Part shown: positions 1 to 8,724 of the stretch, piece by piece
Layout of the letters: every line of letters begins with the position of its first letter
How positions within the stretch are numbered: the stretch's first letter is position 1
DNA from: Endozoicomonas sp. SCSIO W0465
Lineage (GTDB): Bacteria; Pseudomonadota; Gammaproteobacteria; Pseudomonadales; Endozoicomonadaceae
Length of the DNA: 64,000 nt
Assembly: GCF_023716865.1 (NCBI RefSeq)
Contig: NZ_CP092417.1
Location: 6,618,501 to 6,682,500 of the forward strand
Reading direction: 5' to 3'
Program-made: the position numbers and the translations under genes
The notes under the pieces: generated by a model
Database searches by the model: none
Seen by the model: the letters and a program-made list of their open reading frames with translations, nothing else
Told to the model about the DNA's origin: nothing

Positions 1-1
1 T

Positions 2-2425
2 AATTATGAGTCCCCTAAAGAAAAAAGATCTTTAAAGAGAAATGTTTCTCACATTGAAGATGCAGTACAGGATGAAAAATTAAAAAGAAAACGACCGTAT
101 CGTGAAAATGAGTATCAACAAGATTCATTGATAACGAATTTAGATCAATTAAAAGGTCTTTGCCAGGAACGCAAAATCACTGTCAAACCAACGCTGGATA
201 AGCTGGTTAATTCTTGCCCGAATGAGTCGAAAGTCCAACTGATATCCAAGCTTGGCATTTATTTTAGCAGTGTGGAAAGAACAGTTAAGAACACGGGTAC
301 CATTACCAGCATGCTCTTGAGGGGCGAAGGAACCTCAAAAACAAAGAAAAATATTAACGAATTTCTGAGTATTGAAGACCCTGATGTACAAGCAATAGCA
401 TGTTATCCATTTATCACATCCATTTCTTCCATCTGTAATGGTAAAGGCTTTCCCAAAGCCGGGGACGTGGATGCACTGCTGAAGCTACCGAGCCTCCAGA
501 AGAATGGCCAGGTTGACCGGCAACTGTTGAGCTCCATTTCTTCCATGATGAGTAGCCGGGGCTTTCCCAAAGCCGGGAACGTGGATACGCTGCTGAAGCT
601 ACCGAGCCTCCAGAAAGATGGCCAGCTTGACCGGCAACTGCTGAGCTCCATCTCTTCCATGATGAGTAGCCGGGGCTTACCCAAAGCCGGGGACGTGCAC
701 ACGCTGCTGAAGCTACCGAGCCTCCAGAAGGATGGCCAGCTTGACCGGCAACTGCTGAGCTCCATTTCTTCCATGATGAGTAGCCGGGGCTTTCCCAAAG
801 CCGAAGACGTGGACACGCTGCTGAAGCTACCGAGCCTCCAGAAGGATGGCCAGCTTGACCGGAAACTGCTGAGCTCCATTTCTTCCATCTGTCATGGTAA
901 AGGCTTTCCCAAAGCCGGGGACGTGGACACGCTGCTGACGCTACCGGGCCTCCAGAAGGATGGCCAGCTTGACCGGCAACTGCTGAGCTCCATTTCTTAC
1001 ATGATGAGTAGCCGGGGCTTTCCCAAAGCCGAAGACGTGGACACGCTGCTGAAGCTACCGAGCCTCCAGAAGGATGGTCAGCTTGACCGGCAACTGCTGA
1101 GCTCCATTTCTTCCATGATGAGAAGCCGGGGCTTTCCCAAAGCCGAAGACGTGGACACGCTGCTGAAGCTACCGAGCCTCCAGAAGGATGGCCAGCTTGA
1201 CCGGCAACTGCTGAGCTCCATTTCTTACATGATGAGTAGCCGGGGCTTTCCCAAAGCCGAAGACGTGGACACGCTGCTGAAGCTACCGAGCCTCCAGAAG
1301 GATGGTCAGCTTGACCGGCAACTGCTGAGCTCCATTTCTTCCATGATGAGAAGCCGGGGCTTTCCCAAAGCCGGGGACGTGGACACGCTGCTGAAGCTAC
1401 CGAGCCTCCAGAAGTATGGCCAGCTTGATCGGCAACTGCTGAGCTCCATTTCTTACATGATGAGTAGCCGGGGATTTCCCAAAGCCGGGGACGTGGACAC
1501 GCTGCTGAAGCTACCGAGCCTCCAGAAGGATGGCCAGCTTGACCGGCAACTGCTGAGATCCATTTCTTCTATCTGTAATGGTAAAGGCTTTCCCAAAGCC
1601 GGGGACGTGGATACGCTGCTGAAGCTACCGAGCCTCCAGAAGGATGGCCAGCTTGACCGGCAACTGCTGAGTTCCATTTCTTCTATCTGTAATGGTAAAG
1701 GCTTTCCCAAAGCCGGGGACGTGGACACGCTGCTGACGCTACCGAGCCTCCAGAAGGAGGGCCGGCTTGACCGGCAACTGCTGAGTTCCATTTCTTCTAT
1801 CTGTAATGGTAAAGGCTTTCCCAAAGCCGGGGACGTGGACACGCTGCTGAAGCTACCGAGCCTCCAGAAGGATGGCCAGCTTGACCGGCAACTGCTGAGC
1901 TCCATTTCTTCCATCTGTAATGGTAAAGGCTTTCCCAAAGCCGGGGACGTGGACGCGCTGCTGAAGCTACCGAGCCTCCAGACGGATGGCCAGCTTGACC
2001 GGCAACTGCTGAGCTCCATTTCTTCCAGCTGTCATGGTAAAGGCTTTCCCAAAGTCGGGGACGTGGACACGCTGCTGACGCTACCGAGCCTCCAGAAGGA
2101 TGGTCAGCTTGACCGGCAACTGCTGAGCTCCATTTCTTCCATCTGTAATGGAAAAGGCTTTCCCAAAGCCGGGGACGTGGACAGGCTGCTGAAGCTACCG
2201 GGCCTCCAGAAGAATGGCCAGGTTGACCGGCAACTGTTGAGCACCATTTCTTCCATTTATCATGGCAAAGGCTTTTCGAACGAGAATTTAGTTTCACGAA
2301 TTATAGAATCTATAAGTCTCAAGAATCTGGAACTAGCTGAATATATTGATGAACTCCTCTCATCAGAGAATTTTGATTCCGATGAAAACTTTTGGGAGTC
2401 ACTTTCAATAGATGAAATAGTCTGA
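2..2425 (+). CDS. 38-residue tandem-repeat protein, left-truncated, possible nuclear-targeted effector
   Basis: The frame is open to the left edge, so the true start is outside the window; a TTG at 128 is not a convincing start. The first ~40 visible residues are very basic and contain KLKRKRP after an earlier KRSLKR, which resembles a bipartite nuclear localisation signal. A unique region follows, then 16 near-identical 38-residue repeats (446-2269), then an acidic unique tail. Each repeat reads roughly GFPKAGDVDTLLKL, PSLQKDGQ, LDRQLLSSISS, then a variable four-residue stretch and K/R. This predicts two helices per repeat, so an alpha-solenoid. Variation is concentrated at the end of the LDRQLLSSISS helix (ICNG, ICHG, MMSS, MMRS, SCHG, IYHG). 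Family not recognised with certainty; a TAL-effector-like layout is discussed in the findings. No enzyme domain or membrane segment is visible. EamA lies downstream on the other strand. Confidence 0.75.
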   Translation, partial: NYESPKEKRSLKRNVSHIEDAVQDEKLKRKRPYRENEYQQDSLITNLDQLKGLCQERKITVKPTLDKLVNSCPNESKVQLISKLGIYFSSVERTVKNTGTITSMLLRGEGTSKTKKNINEFLSIEDPDVQAIACYPFITSISSICNGKGFPKAGDVDALLKLPSLQKNGQVDRQLLSSISSMMSSRGFPKAGNVDTLLKLPSLQKDGQLDRQLLSSISSMMSSRGLPKAGDVHTLLKLPSLQKDGQLDRQLLSSISSMMSSRGFPKAEDVDTLLKLPSLQKDGQLDRKLLSSISSICHGKGFPKAGDVDTLLTLPGLQKDGQLDRQLLSSISYMMSSRGFPKAEDVDTLLKLPSLQKDGQLDRQLLSSISSMMRSRGFPKAEDVDTLLKLPSLQKDGQLDRQLLSSISYMMSSRGFPKAEDVDTLLKLPSLQKDGQLDRQLLSSISSMMRSRGFPKAGDVDTLLKLPSLQKYGQLDRQLLSSISYMMSSRGFPKAGDVDTLLKLPSLQKDGQLDRQLLRSISSICNGKGFPKAGDVDTLLKLPSLQKDGQLDRQLLSSISSICNGKGFPKAGDVDTLLTLPSLQKEGRLDRQLLSSISSICNGKGFPKAGDVDTLLKLPSLQKDGQLDRQLLSSISSICNGKGFPKAGDVDALLKLPSLQTDGQLDRQLLSSISSSCHGKGFPKVGDVDTLLTLPSLQKDGQLDRQLLSSISSICNGKGFPKAGDVDRLLKLPGLQKNGQVDRQLLSTISSIYHGKGFSNENLVSRIIESISLKNLELAEYIDELLSSENFDSDENFWESLSIDEIV
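446..2269 (+). repeat. 16 x 114-bp in-frame tandem repeat
   Basis: Sixteen consecutive 114-bp units encode the 38-residue repeats of the left-edge protein. Units differ by a few bases, mostly in the codons for the variable loop. Several non-adjacent units are almost identical, for example units 6 and 8 (MMRS type) and units 5, 7 and 9 (YMMSS type). This suggests growth by block duplication or gene conversion. The array would be prone to slippage and recombination, and to collapse in short-read assembly. Confidence 0.95.
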
Positions 2426-2568
2426 CTCTTATCAAAAATCATCTATCTGTTGCAGTAACGTAATTGTAGCTGCTGGTGTCCTGAAAAAGCCATGCTGAGA
2501 GGATAAACGACTGATCGAAATTATCCTGCTTCCAGCGCTTTTTGAGAACTTACCAATAAAGTGCCTGG

Positions 2569-3462
2569 TCAGCATTTGGCTATGTGTGCTTTATTCGCAC
2601 TCATCCCAAGTGCAATATAGTTTCCAACAAGTACCACAAGAACGCCTGCCAGACTGAGGGCTGTCCACTGATAGCCTTCAAACACGGTGGCTATAAACAA
2701 AGAGATGATGGGGTAAATTACATCCACATAAGCGGTGCGATCCGCACCAATCCGTCCAATCAGGGCAACATAGGATGTCATTGCCAGAATTGACCCGAAA
2801 ACAGCAAGGTACAGCAAAGAAACGACATATGGCATACTCCACTGGAACGAAGGGGGTTTTCCCAGGGAAAGCGCAAAGGTGGCGGTAAACAATGAACTGT
2901 AGATCATTGCCATCATCACCACAGACAATAGAGGAAGCCCACTTTTTTTATTGATTTCACAGATCAGACTGCCAATTGAGAAAAAGATGCAACCAGCAAA
3001 AGCCATAACAACGCCTTTCATCAAATCAGTTGTCAGGTTAGCGGCTAACTCAGGAAGAAAGACCATGACAATCCCCAGTGAACCCAACACGCCACCAATG
3101 ACGACAGGCAAACGAACCGGATTACCCAACCAGAAGTGACCAATAATGACGTTAAGGTAGAGCATACTGGTACACACCAGTGCAGACTGTGCACTGTTGA
3201 TGTAAAGTTCACTGAGATACACCAACCAATAAGAAATACCGCAAAAACAAATACCCTGAACAAATATTCTGAGATGTTGTCGTGAAGTGAATTGGATAGG
3301 TACCCGCTTCAGAAAACAGATAACCATTAAGATAAGCCCGGCCAGAACAAAGCGATAACTGATAGACCATAACGGATCAACATCACCCAGCTGAAAGGTA
3401 ATGGCGTACCAGGTTGAGCCCCACACAAATGAACACAGGCTGAACAGCAGGATATTCTGCAT
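2569..3462 (-). CDS. EamA/DMT-family transporter
   Basis: A 297-residue integral membrane protein with about ten hydrophobic segments arranged as two EamA halves. The N-terminal FVWGSTWYA is the typical first-helix motif of drug/metabolite exporters (RhaT/YdcZ-like superfamily). It probably exports a small metabolite or amino acid across the inner membrane; the substrate cannot be told from sequence. The ATG at 3462 begins directly with the first transmembrane helix, as usual in the family. It stands alone, convergent with the repeat protein on the left. A second, distinct EamA gene occurs at 24253. Confidence 0.85.
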   Translation of the reverse strand: MQNILLFSLCSFVWGSTWYAITFQLGDVDPLWSISYRFVLAGLILMVICFLKRVPIQFTSRQHLRIFVQGICFCGISYWLVYLSELYINSAQSALVCTSMLYLNVIIGHFWLGNPVRLPVVIGGVLGSLGIVMVFLPELAANLTTDLMKGVVMAFAGCIFFSIGSLICEINKKSGLPLLSVVMMAMIYSSLFTATFALSLGKPPSFQWSMPYVVSLLYLAVFGSILAMTSYVALIGRIGADRTAYVDVIYPIISLFIATVFEGYQWTALSLAGVLVVLVGNYIALGMSANKAHIAKC

Positions 3463-3628
3463 TTTGTCTCACCGTTCTTTTCCAAAATAGCAAGAGCCGT
3501 AGTTTGCAAAAATGTCGCAAACTCTCCGGCAACAACCCTGTTTTTTGTGCTGGATTAATCAGTACGGCTCAATAATTAGAATCAGGAAAAGACAAAATAG
3601 CTGATATTTATAAATGACAGCGTTTTTT

Positions 3629-3898
3629 TTAAAGATCTTCAGCCCATGGCATTTCTGGTAAAGCATCAAGGTTGGTGTTAAAACGCTGTTCATTGAATGT
3701 CGCCTGATGATTGACCACATCCACCAGCTCAACACACAGGGCACAGGCAATGTACTGAATGGCTTCTTCCCGCTCAACACCTTCGAGCATCAGCCTCATC
3801 AAGGTCTCCTTTACTCTTGCCGGGTTATTTTCTGCCAGCTGATTTTCAACTATTTCGATAACGGCCTCACCACCCATCAGGTCATCACTATCAATCAT
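3629..3898 (-). CDS. Small acidic conserved-type hypothetical protein
   Basis: About 89 residues, acidic and mostly helical, with no signal peptide or membrane segment. It contains a stretch like VKETLMRLMLEGVEREEAIQYIACAL, typical of small helical proteins of unknown function found in gammaproteobacteria. Two ATGs are close together: 3904 (MVMIDSDD) and 3898 (MIDSDD). The second has an AAGGTG upstream at usable spacing, so 3898 is preferred. No function is assigned. Confidence 0.6.
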   Translation of the reverse strand: MIDSDDLMGGEAVIEIVENQLAENNPARVKETLMRLMLEGVEREEAIQYIACALCVELVDVVNHQATFNEQRFNTNLDALPEMPWAEDL

Positions 3899-4111
3899 TA
3901 CCATACACCTTGAGATGTTATAAAAGGATGCATTCTATCGGGAGCTGCCTTTAAATGCCCACTCCCTGGGAAGAATATGAACTATGTCGTTTACTGATCT
4001 GCGCAACATACCCACAACAAAAGGAAACCTTCGCCCGTTTTTTCTTGCACAAAATGTGCTTGCGTCGTCTTTGAATAGAGAGTACCAATGTCTCATGCAA
4101 TTTTGACCAAC

Positions 4112-4117
4112 AGGAGG
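4112..4117 (+). promoter_or_regulatory. Ribosome binding site deciding the GST start
   Basis: A perfect AGGAGG lies six bases before an in-frame GTG at 4124. Translating from the upstream ATG at 4088 would turn this Shine-Dalgarno into the residues RR within a tail that lacks family similarity. Starting at GTG gives MYKVYGD, the usual N-terminus of glutathione transferases. Confidence 0.7.
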
Positions 4118-4123
4118 AAGCCT

Positions 4124-4723
4124 GTGTACAAGGTTTACGGAGATGCCCGGTCCGGCAACTGTTATAAAATCAAACTGCTAATGAGCCATCTCGGTATTGA
4201 CTGCGAATGGGAGCACATCAATATCCTGGGCGGCGGAACACATACTGATGAGTTCCTGGCCATGAACCCCAACGGAAAGATTCCGGTCATGGCGTTACCG
4301 GATGGGAATTACCTGTGGGAATCCAATGCCATCCTGAATTACCTGGCCGATGGCACAGACTACCTGCCTTCAGACCCTTTCCTCAGGGCAAAAGTTCTCC
4401 AGTGGCAGTTTTTTGAGCAATACAGCCATGAGCCTTACATCGCAACAGCCAGGTTTATCGTGAAATTCCTGGGCAGACCCCAAAAGCATGAGGCCGCCCT
4501 TCAGGCAAAGAAAGCCAGTGGATACAAAGCGCTACAGGTAATGGAGACGCATCTGGAACACCATGACTGGCTGGTTGGTGACCAGATAAGCATCGCTGAT
4601 ATCTGCCTGTATGGTTACACGCATATTGCACCAGAAGGTGGCTATGGTCTGACCGACTTCCCCTTTATCATGGCCTGGCTCAAACGGGTCAGGGAACATC
4701 CGGGGCATGTGAAAATGGGCTGA
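4124..4723 (+). CDS. Glutathione S-transferase family protein
   Basis: About 199 residues from the GTG start (211 from the ATG at 4088). The N-terminal thioredoxin-like domain has YGDARSGNCYKIKLLMSHL, with a Ser/Cys at the catalytic position. NPNGKIPVM provides the cis-proline, and WESNAILNYLA is the glutathione-binding Glu-Ser motif. The C-terminal all-helical domain ends with GDQISIADICLYGY, the conserved N-capping box motif. It is a cytosolic enzyme probably conjugating glutathione to electrophiles; the substrate is unknown. It lies 84 bp upstream of pyrF on the same strand, but the link need not be functional. Confidence 0.85.
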   Translation: MYKVYGDARSGNCYKIKLLMSHLGIDCEWEHINILGGGTHTDEFLAMNPNGKIPVMALPDGNYLWESNAILNYLADGTDYLPSDPFLRAKVLQWQFFEQYSHEPYIATARFIVKFLGRPQKHEAALQAKKASGYKALQVMETHLEHHDWLVGDQISIADICLYGYTHIAPEGGYGLTDFPFIMAWLKRVREHPGHVKMG

Positions 4724-4807
4724 TACCCATTCCACCAACGCATGTAAAAGACAACGGATACTGCTAGACTCCCCGCCCAGCACTTTCAGATAACGCTGAG
4801 GTTTACA

Positions 4808-5635
4808 ATGGGGTTTATTGATCGGGTTCAGGCTGCCATGGAGAAAAACAACTCTCTGTTGTGTGTAGGCCTTGATCCTTCACCCGAGCGCTTTCCTTTA
4901 TCCATTCAGGCGATGGAAAAGCCTATCTTTGAATTCAATAAAGCCATTATTGATGCAACAGCCGACCTGGTCTGCTCTTATAAGCCCCAGGCAGCCTATT
5001 ACCATGCCTGCGGTGCTGAAGACCAGCTGGCCATGACCATTAACTACATTCATGCTCAATACCCTGATATACCGGTCATCCTGGACTCCAAGCGAGGAGA
5101 TATTGGCAGTACTGCCAGTCAGTACGCCATTGAAGCCTTTGAGCGCTACCAGGCCGATGCCGTTACCGTCAATCCCTACATGGGAATTGATACTATTGAG
5201 CCATTCTCAAGCTATGCAGATAAGGGAACAGTGGTGCTGTGCCGCACGTCAAACCCCGGCGCTGCGGCAATTCAGAATCTGCCCGTCCTGCAGGCCAATG
5301 GTGATACCGCCATGCTTTATGAAGTCATTGCCAGGATGTGTCAGGAGCAGTGGAATGAAAACAACAACATTCTGCTGGTTGTTGGTGCCACAAATCCTGA
5401 GGAGCTGAAGCGTATCCGGGAAATCACCGGAGACATGACGTTCCTGGTGCCGGGTCTCGGGGCTCAGGGCGGTGACGTTGAAGCCACGGTAAAAAATGGT
5501 CTCAACAGCGAAGGCAAGGGAATCATTGTGAACTCATCCCGTGGCATTATCTATGCCAGTGGAGGTGATGACTTTGCAAAGGCCGCAAGGGGAGCTGCCA
5601 TCGAATTACGGGATCAGGTAAACCGATACCGATGA
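4808..5635 (+). CDS. pyrF: Orotidine 5'-phosphate decarboxylase, long (type 2) form
   Basis: A 275-residue enzyme that decarboxylates OMP to UMP in the last step of pyrimidine synthesis. The length and the N-terminal VGLDPSPERFP mark the longer type-2 family rather than the ~235-residue E. coli type. The catalytic lysine and aspartates lie in DSKRGDIGST (D93, K95, D98). The phosphate-binding end is VPGLGAQGGD followed by VNSSRGIIYA. The gene is followed at once by a strong hairpin terminator, so it ends its transcript. No defect is seen. Confidence 0.95.
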   Translation: MGFIDRVQAAMEKNNSLLCVGLDPSPERFPLSIQAMEKPIFEFNKAIIDATADLVCSYKPQAAYYHACGAEDQLAMTINYIHAQYPDIPVILDSKRGDIGSTASQYAIEAFERYQADAVTVNPYMGIDTIEPFSSYADKGTVVLCRTSNPGAAAIQNLPVLQANGDTAMLYEVIARMCQEQWNENNNILLVVGATNPEELKRIREITGDMTFLVPGLGAQGGDVEATVKNGLNSEGKGIIVNSSRGIIYASGGDDFAKAARGAAIELRDQVNRYR

Positions 5636-5641
5636 CAGGCT

Positions 5642-5674
5642 AAGTGCTCTGTAACCGTGATACAGAGCACTTTT
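5642..5674 (+). terminator. Rho-independent terminator after pyrF
   Basis: A perfect 12-bp stem (AAGTGCTCTGTA with TACAGAGCACTT) and a 7-base loop begin six bases after the pyrF stop and are followed by a short T run. Confidence 0.85.
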
Positions 5675-5755
5675 CATACCGAACAATTTTCTTCTTAAGT
5701 ACTGGTCTTGCCGAACGAGAGTTGCTATAACGTTCCTCAGTTATGGAACAGGAAT

Positions 5756-6430
5756 ATGGATCTGGAAACTATGTCTAGTTTGGAAAACCTCCTCGAAAAC
5801 AATAACCAGTGGTCCAAGTCCATTCGTGAAGAAAACCCCGGCTTTTTTGAAAAGCTCTCCGAACAGCAGGCCCCAAAGTACCTTTGGATCGGGTGTGCAG
5901 ACAGTCGGGTACCTGCCAACGAAATCGTCGGGCTCCTTCCGGGCGAACTTTTTGTCCACCGAAACGTTGCCAATCTGGTGGTCCATACCGACCTGAACTG
6001 CCTGTCAGTGCTTCAATATGCGGTTGACTACCTGAAAGTGGAGCACATTATTGTGACGGGCCATTACGGCTGTGGTGGTGTTCGTGAAGCCATGAATAAC
6101 TCCAAACTGGGTCTGATCGATAACTGGCTGAGGCACGTTCAGGATGTTAAGAAGAAGCACGCTGAGCTGCTCGAGAATGCCGGGAGCGATGATGAACAGT
6201 TCCAGAGAATGTGTGAACTCAATGTTCTGGAGCAAGTGCTTAACGTCTGTCAGACAACAATCGTTCAGGACGCCTGGGATCGTGGCCAGAAACTGACCGT
6301 AAACAGCTGGGTTTATGGCTTGAAAGATGGCCTTGTCAGAGACCTTGGTCTGAGTGTCGGTTCAAATAAAGACATTGATGAGCAGTACCCGACAGCGCTT
6401 GATATTATCGCCAGTAAGCAGGGAAGCTGA
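5756..6430 (+). CDS. can: Beta-class carbonic anhydrase
   Basis: Interconverts CO2 and bicarbonate in the cytosol. From ATG 5756 the protein has about 224 residues. The zinc ligands are C47 (CADSRVP), H103 and C106 (GHYGCGG), and the catalytic dyad is D49/R51. It aligns along its length with E. coli Can, including NPGFFEKL, GELFVHRNVANLV and HTDLNCLSVLQYAV. In-frame starts are TTG 5708, ATG 5756 and ATG 5771. The E. coli protein begins near the last two, so 5756 was chosen; no Shine-Dalgarno separates them clearly. Confidence 0.93.
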   Translation: MDLETMSSLENLLENNNQWSKSIREENPGFFEKLSEQQAPKYLWIGCADSRVPANEIVGLLPGELFVHRNVANLVVHTDLNCLSVLQYAVDYLKVEHIIVTGHYGCGGVREAMNNSKLGLIDNWLRHVQDVKKKHAELLENAGSDDEQFQRMCELNVLEQVLNVCQTTIVQDAWDRGQKLTVNSWVYGLKDGLVRDLGLSVGSNKDIDEQYPTALDIIASKQGS

Positions 6431-6628
6431 ATGTTCTGACCTGAATGTTCTGATATGCAGGATTCTATCCCCTGCTAATAAAATCGGCTGGCAGTAGGCG
6501 GGCTGCAAGATGTATTGTTATCCACTTTCATCCGGCAATTAGTGATATGAAAAACTGATATGAAAAGGCCCGCTGACTTCTGAAATTTGCCAGCCCCGGT
6601 CAAAATGATGATGGTATTATCAATCCCA

Positions 6629-7774
6629 TTACAATATCGCTAAGGCCTCTGCCTCTTGATCACCCCTGTCCCGCATCGGTCCCTCCCCTGCAACAGGACG
6701 GCTATACACATCATCGTCGTAGTAATATCCGGTATTTTTATCCACTACGGCTTCAGCACTGAAAACACCACTGCGGATATATGGAGAGCAAGCTGCGGCA
6801 ATGATGCCTATCCCCTCCCCGATTAACACATCAACAACATCATGTTTGGCTGCCAGAATTCTTAATGCCCCAGCCAGGGCTCCAAAACCCAAGGCACCCA
6901 CGGAGGTGATAAACCGCTTCCCTGCCGGTGAAGCAAGTGGTTTATTTGAAAAGACTGACATTTTCGACAGCAAGCGCTTGAAGGCAGGGGAAGACAGCGC
7001 TGCAGAATCTGTAATGTTAAGGAAAACCTGCGACCAGACAATAGCTGAAATGGCCGTATGCCCCGAGGGCATGGCCTTGAAATCATCCGGATCCATGCAC
7101 AAATTGCCATGGATATAGTCAGGATTCAGAACATAGGGGCGCTCTTTATCAATTTTAATTTTCATATAATCGACAATACCGGCGACACTGGCCACTAAAA
7201 CCAGGGATTTCACCACTTCACTGGTCTCTCTACGGAACATTTTTTTCACCAGCTTCTTGAAGTCATTTTCAGTATGACCCGGTTCCGGCTCCTGCTCACT
7301 TGACTGTTTACCTGCATACAGCCGTGCTACGAATTTAGCAATATGGCTGGCAAGAAGCGTCGCACAGCCACCGTACAATACCATGTCGCTTGCCCCATCA
7401 GCCCATTCCACTACCGGATCGGAAAAACCAAAATCAGAACTCGCCGATAGTGTTCCATTTCGTGTTCCTGAAGGCCCCCATTCACACCCATTAGCGGTGG
7501 GCAGACTATTGATGACCAGCAAAGCATAAACAACGGGTACCGCTGACATCAGGCGGGTCATAAGGCTATTGCCTCCTTCGGGTACCTGCCGGAGCCAGAA
7601 TCGATCATCCATTCTGCCCTGTTGCAGTATAGACGTGACCCCGGATCTGAGAACCGCACCAAATCCTCTGAACTGTTTGACCTCATCAGGCTTCGGGATG
7701 GACCGGCCAAAAGAGTTTTCAGAAACGTCATGCCGCTCTTGCAATGGTATTGTTGAGATACAATTCATAAGCAT
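6629..7774 (-). CDS. PAP2-superfamily membrane phosphatase
   Basis: A 381-residue protein carrying the three PAP2 phosphatase motifs in order: KIKIDKERP (K-x6-RP), PSGH, and RILAAKHDVVD (R-x5-H-x3-D). Hydrophobic stretches around them indicate an inner-membrane enzyme. Known members dephosphorylate phosphatidate, undecaprenyl pyrophosphate or lipid A; the substrate here is not determined. The N-terminal ~130 residues are longer than the usual small PAP2 enzymes, and the C-terminal tail is charged and acidic. Two ATGs (7774 and 7768) are possible. The convergent neighbour is can. Confidence 0.8.
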   Translation of the reverse strand: MLMNCISTIPLQERHDVSENSFGRSIPKPDEVKQFRGFGAVLRSGVTSILQQGRMDDRFWLRQVPEGGNSLMTRLMSAVPVVYALLVINSLPTANGCEWGPSGTRNGTLSASSDFGFSDPVVEWADGASDMVLYGGCATLLASHIAKFVARLYAGKQSSEQEPEPGHTENDFKKLVKKMFRRETSEVVKSLVLVASVAGIVDYMKIKIDKERPYVLNPDYIHGNLCMDPDDFKAMPSGHTAISAIVWSQVFLNITDSAALSSPAFKRLLSKMSVFSNKPLASPAGKRFITSVGALGFGALAGALRILAAKHDVVDVLIGEGIGIIAAACSPYIRSGVFSAEAVVDKNTGYYYDDDVYSRPVAGEGPMRDRGDQEAEALAIL

Positions 7775-7824
7775 AAATTCATAAGCATAAATTTAACGTT
7801 ATTCGACTACTCATTAGTCTCAGG

Positions 7825-8016
7825 TTGCCATCACAAAGTTCCTTGCCTGAACTGAAAAATCAGGTGAACCACAGCAACGTGTTCACTCTGACCAGAGAAT
7901 CAAAAAAGATCAGGCTGGTCGATACGGAAGGTCAGAAAATGCGGTTTACTGCGGCAACGGAAGCACAACTGCAGCAGGAGCTGAACCTGGCCAGAAGGCA
8001 GCGATGCGCACTTTGA
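7825..8016 (+). CDS. Possible small protein, doubtful
   Basis: A short open frame with only non-ATG starts (TTG 7825, GTG 7864). The product is polar and helical, ending TAATEAQLQQELNLARRQR. Reading from GTG 7864 gives about 50 residues. It sits upstream of the cytochrome b561 gene on the same strand. No family is recognised. It may be a genuine small cytosolic protein or chance. Confidence 0.25.
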   Translation: MPSQSSLPELKNQVNHSNVFTLTRESKKIRLVDTEGQKMRFTAATEAQLQQELNLARRQRCAL

Positions 8017-8098
8017 TACGACTTCAATAAATATCTGTAGCGTAAAAGCAGTATAATAAACTAGGATACCTCGAAACTTAAAAAAACAGGGCAAACCG

Positions 8099-8632
8099 AT
8101 GAGCAGTTCTGATAAATATCCCGTACTCATGCGCCTGATGCACTGGACTGTCGGCCTTCTTATTCTGGGAATCATTGCCTCTGGCTGGTATATGGCCGGA
8201 CTGGAAGACAACGTCAGCTATAAATACGACATTTACCACTTGCATAAATCCTTCGGTGTTCTGGTGATCTTTCTGTTATTTGCCCGTCTGGTGATTCGCT
8301 GGGCCAGCAGGATTCCGAAACTGCCTGACAGCATGCCAGCTTATGAGGTCAAACTGGGAACACTGGTGCACTGGCTCCTCTATCTCTTTATGTTCCTGGT
8401 ACCGGTGAGTGGCTACATGATGTCTGACGCCGGCGGTCGTGATGTGCCGCTGTTCAACCTGGTCATGCCCAGCTTCCTGGAAAAGAATCCTGATCTGGCA
8501 GGCCTGCTCCACGATATCCACGTCACGATTCCCTATGTTCTGCTGGGCATTGTGGTATTGCACATTCTGGCAACCATCAAGCATCGTTACTTTGATAAGC
8601 CGGAGCATGATGTGCTGCACCGCATGCTTTGA
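8099..8632 (+). CDS. Cytochrome b561 (CybB-like)
   Basis: A 177-residue four-helix membrane protein. It begins YPVLMRLMHWTVGLLILG, the conserved first helix with a haem-ligating His before Trp. Further histidines are in HLHKSFG (helix 2), LVHWLLYLFMFLVPVSGYMMS (helix 3) and VLHILATIKHRYF (helix 4), giving the pattern for two b-type haems. Bacterial members are linked to quinone-dependent electron transfer, for example superoxide oxidation by E. coli CybB. It is monocistronic and followed by a strong terminator. Confidence 0.92.
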   Translation: MSSSDKYPVLMRLMHWTVGLLILGIIASGWYMAGLEDNVSYKYDIYHLHKSFGVLVIFLLFARLVIRWASRIPKLPDSMPAYEVKLGTLVHWLLYLFMFLVPVSGYMMSDAGGRDVPLFNLVMPSFLEKNPDLAGLLHDIHVTIPYVLLGIVVLHILATIKHRYFDKPEHDVLHRML

Positions 8633-8650
8633 TTAACCCGGTCTAAAAAT

Positions 8651-8680
8651 AAAAAGGCCCTCACTATTGAGGGCCTTTTT
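8651..8680 (+). terminator. Rho-independent terminator after cytochrome b561
   Basis: A perfect 12-bp stem (AAAAAGGCCCTC / GAGGGCCTTTTT) with a 6-base loop, ending in a T run. It is symmetric enough to work for the convergent gene at 8725-9204 as well. Confidence 0.9.
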
Positions 8681-8724
8681 ATTGAGGATCTTTTTGGTTT
8701 TTATCTATAGGTCACCGTAACTAA

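Noticed and set aside
446..2269. CRISPR array suspected from regular repeats
   Set aside because: The units are contiguous 114-bp coding repeats without unique spacers and keep one protein frame.
403..2297. Three long open frames on the minus strand opposite the 114-bp repeats
   Set aside because: They are produced by the repeat periodicity, which keeps antisense frames free of stops. They lack ribosome sites and have low-complexity Ser/Trp/Pro products.
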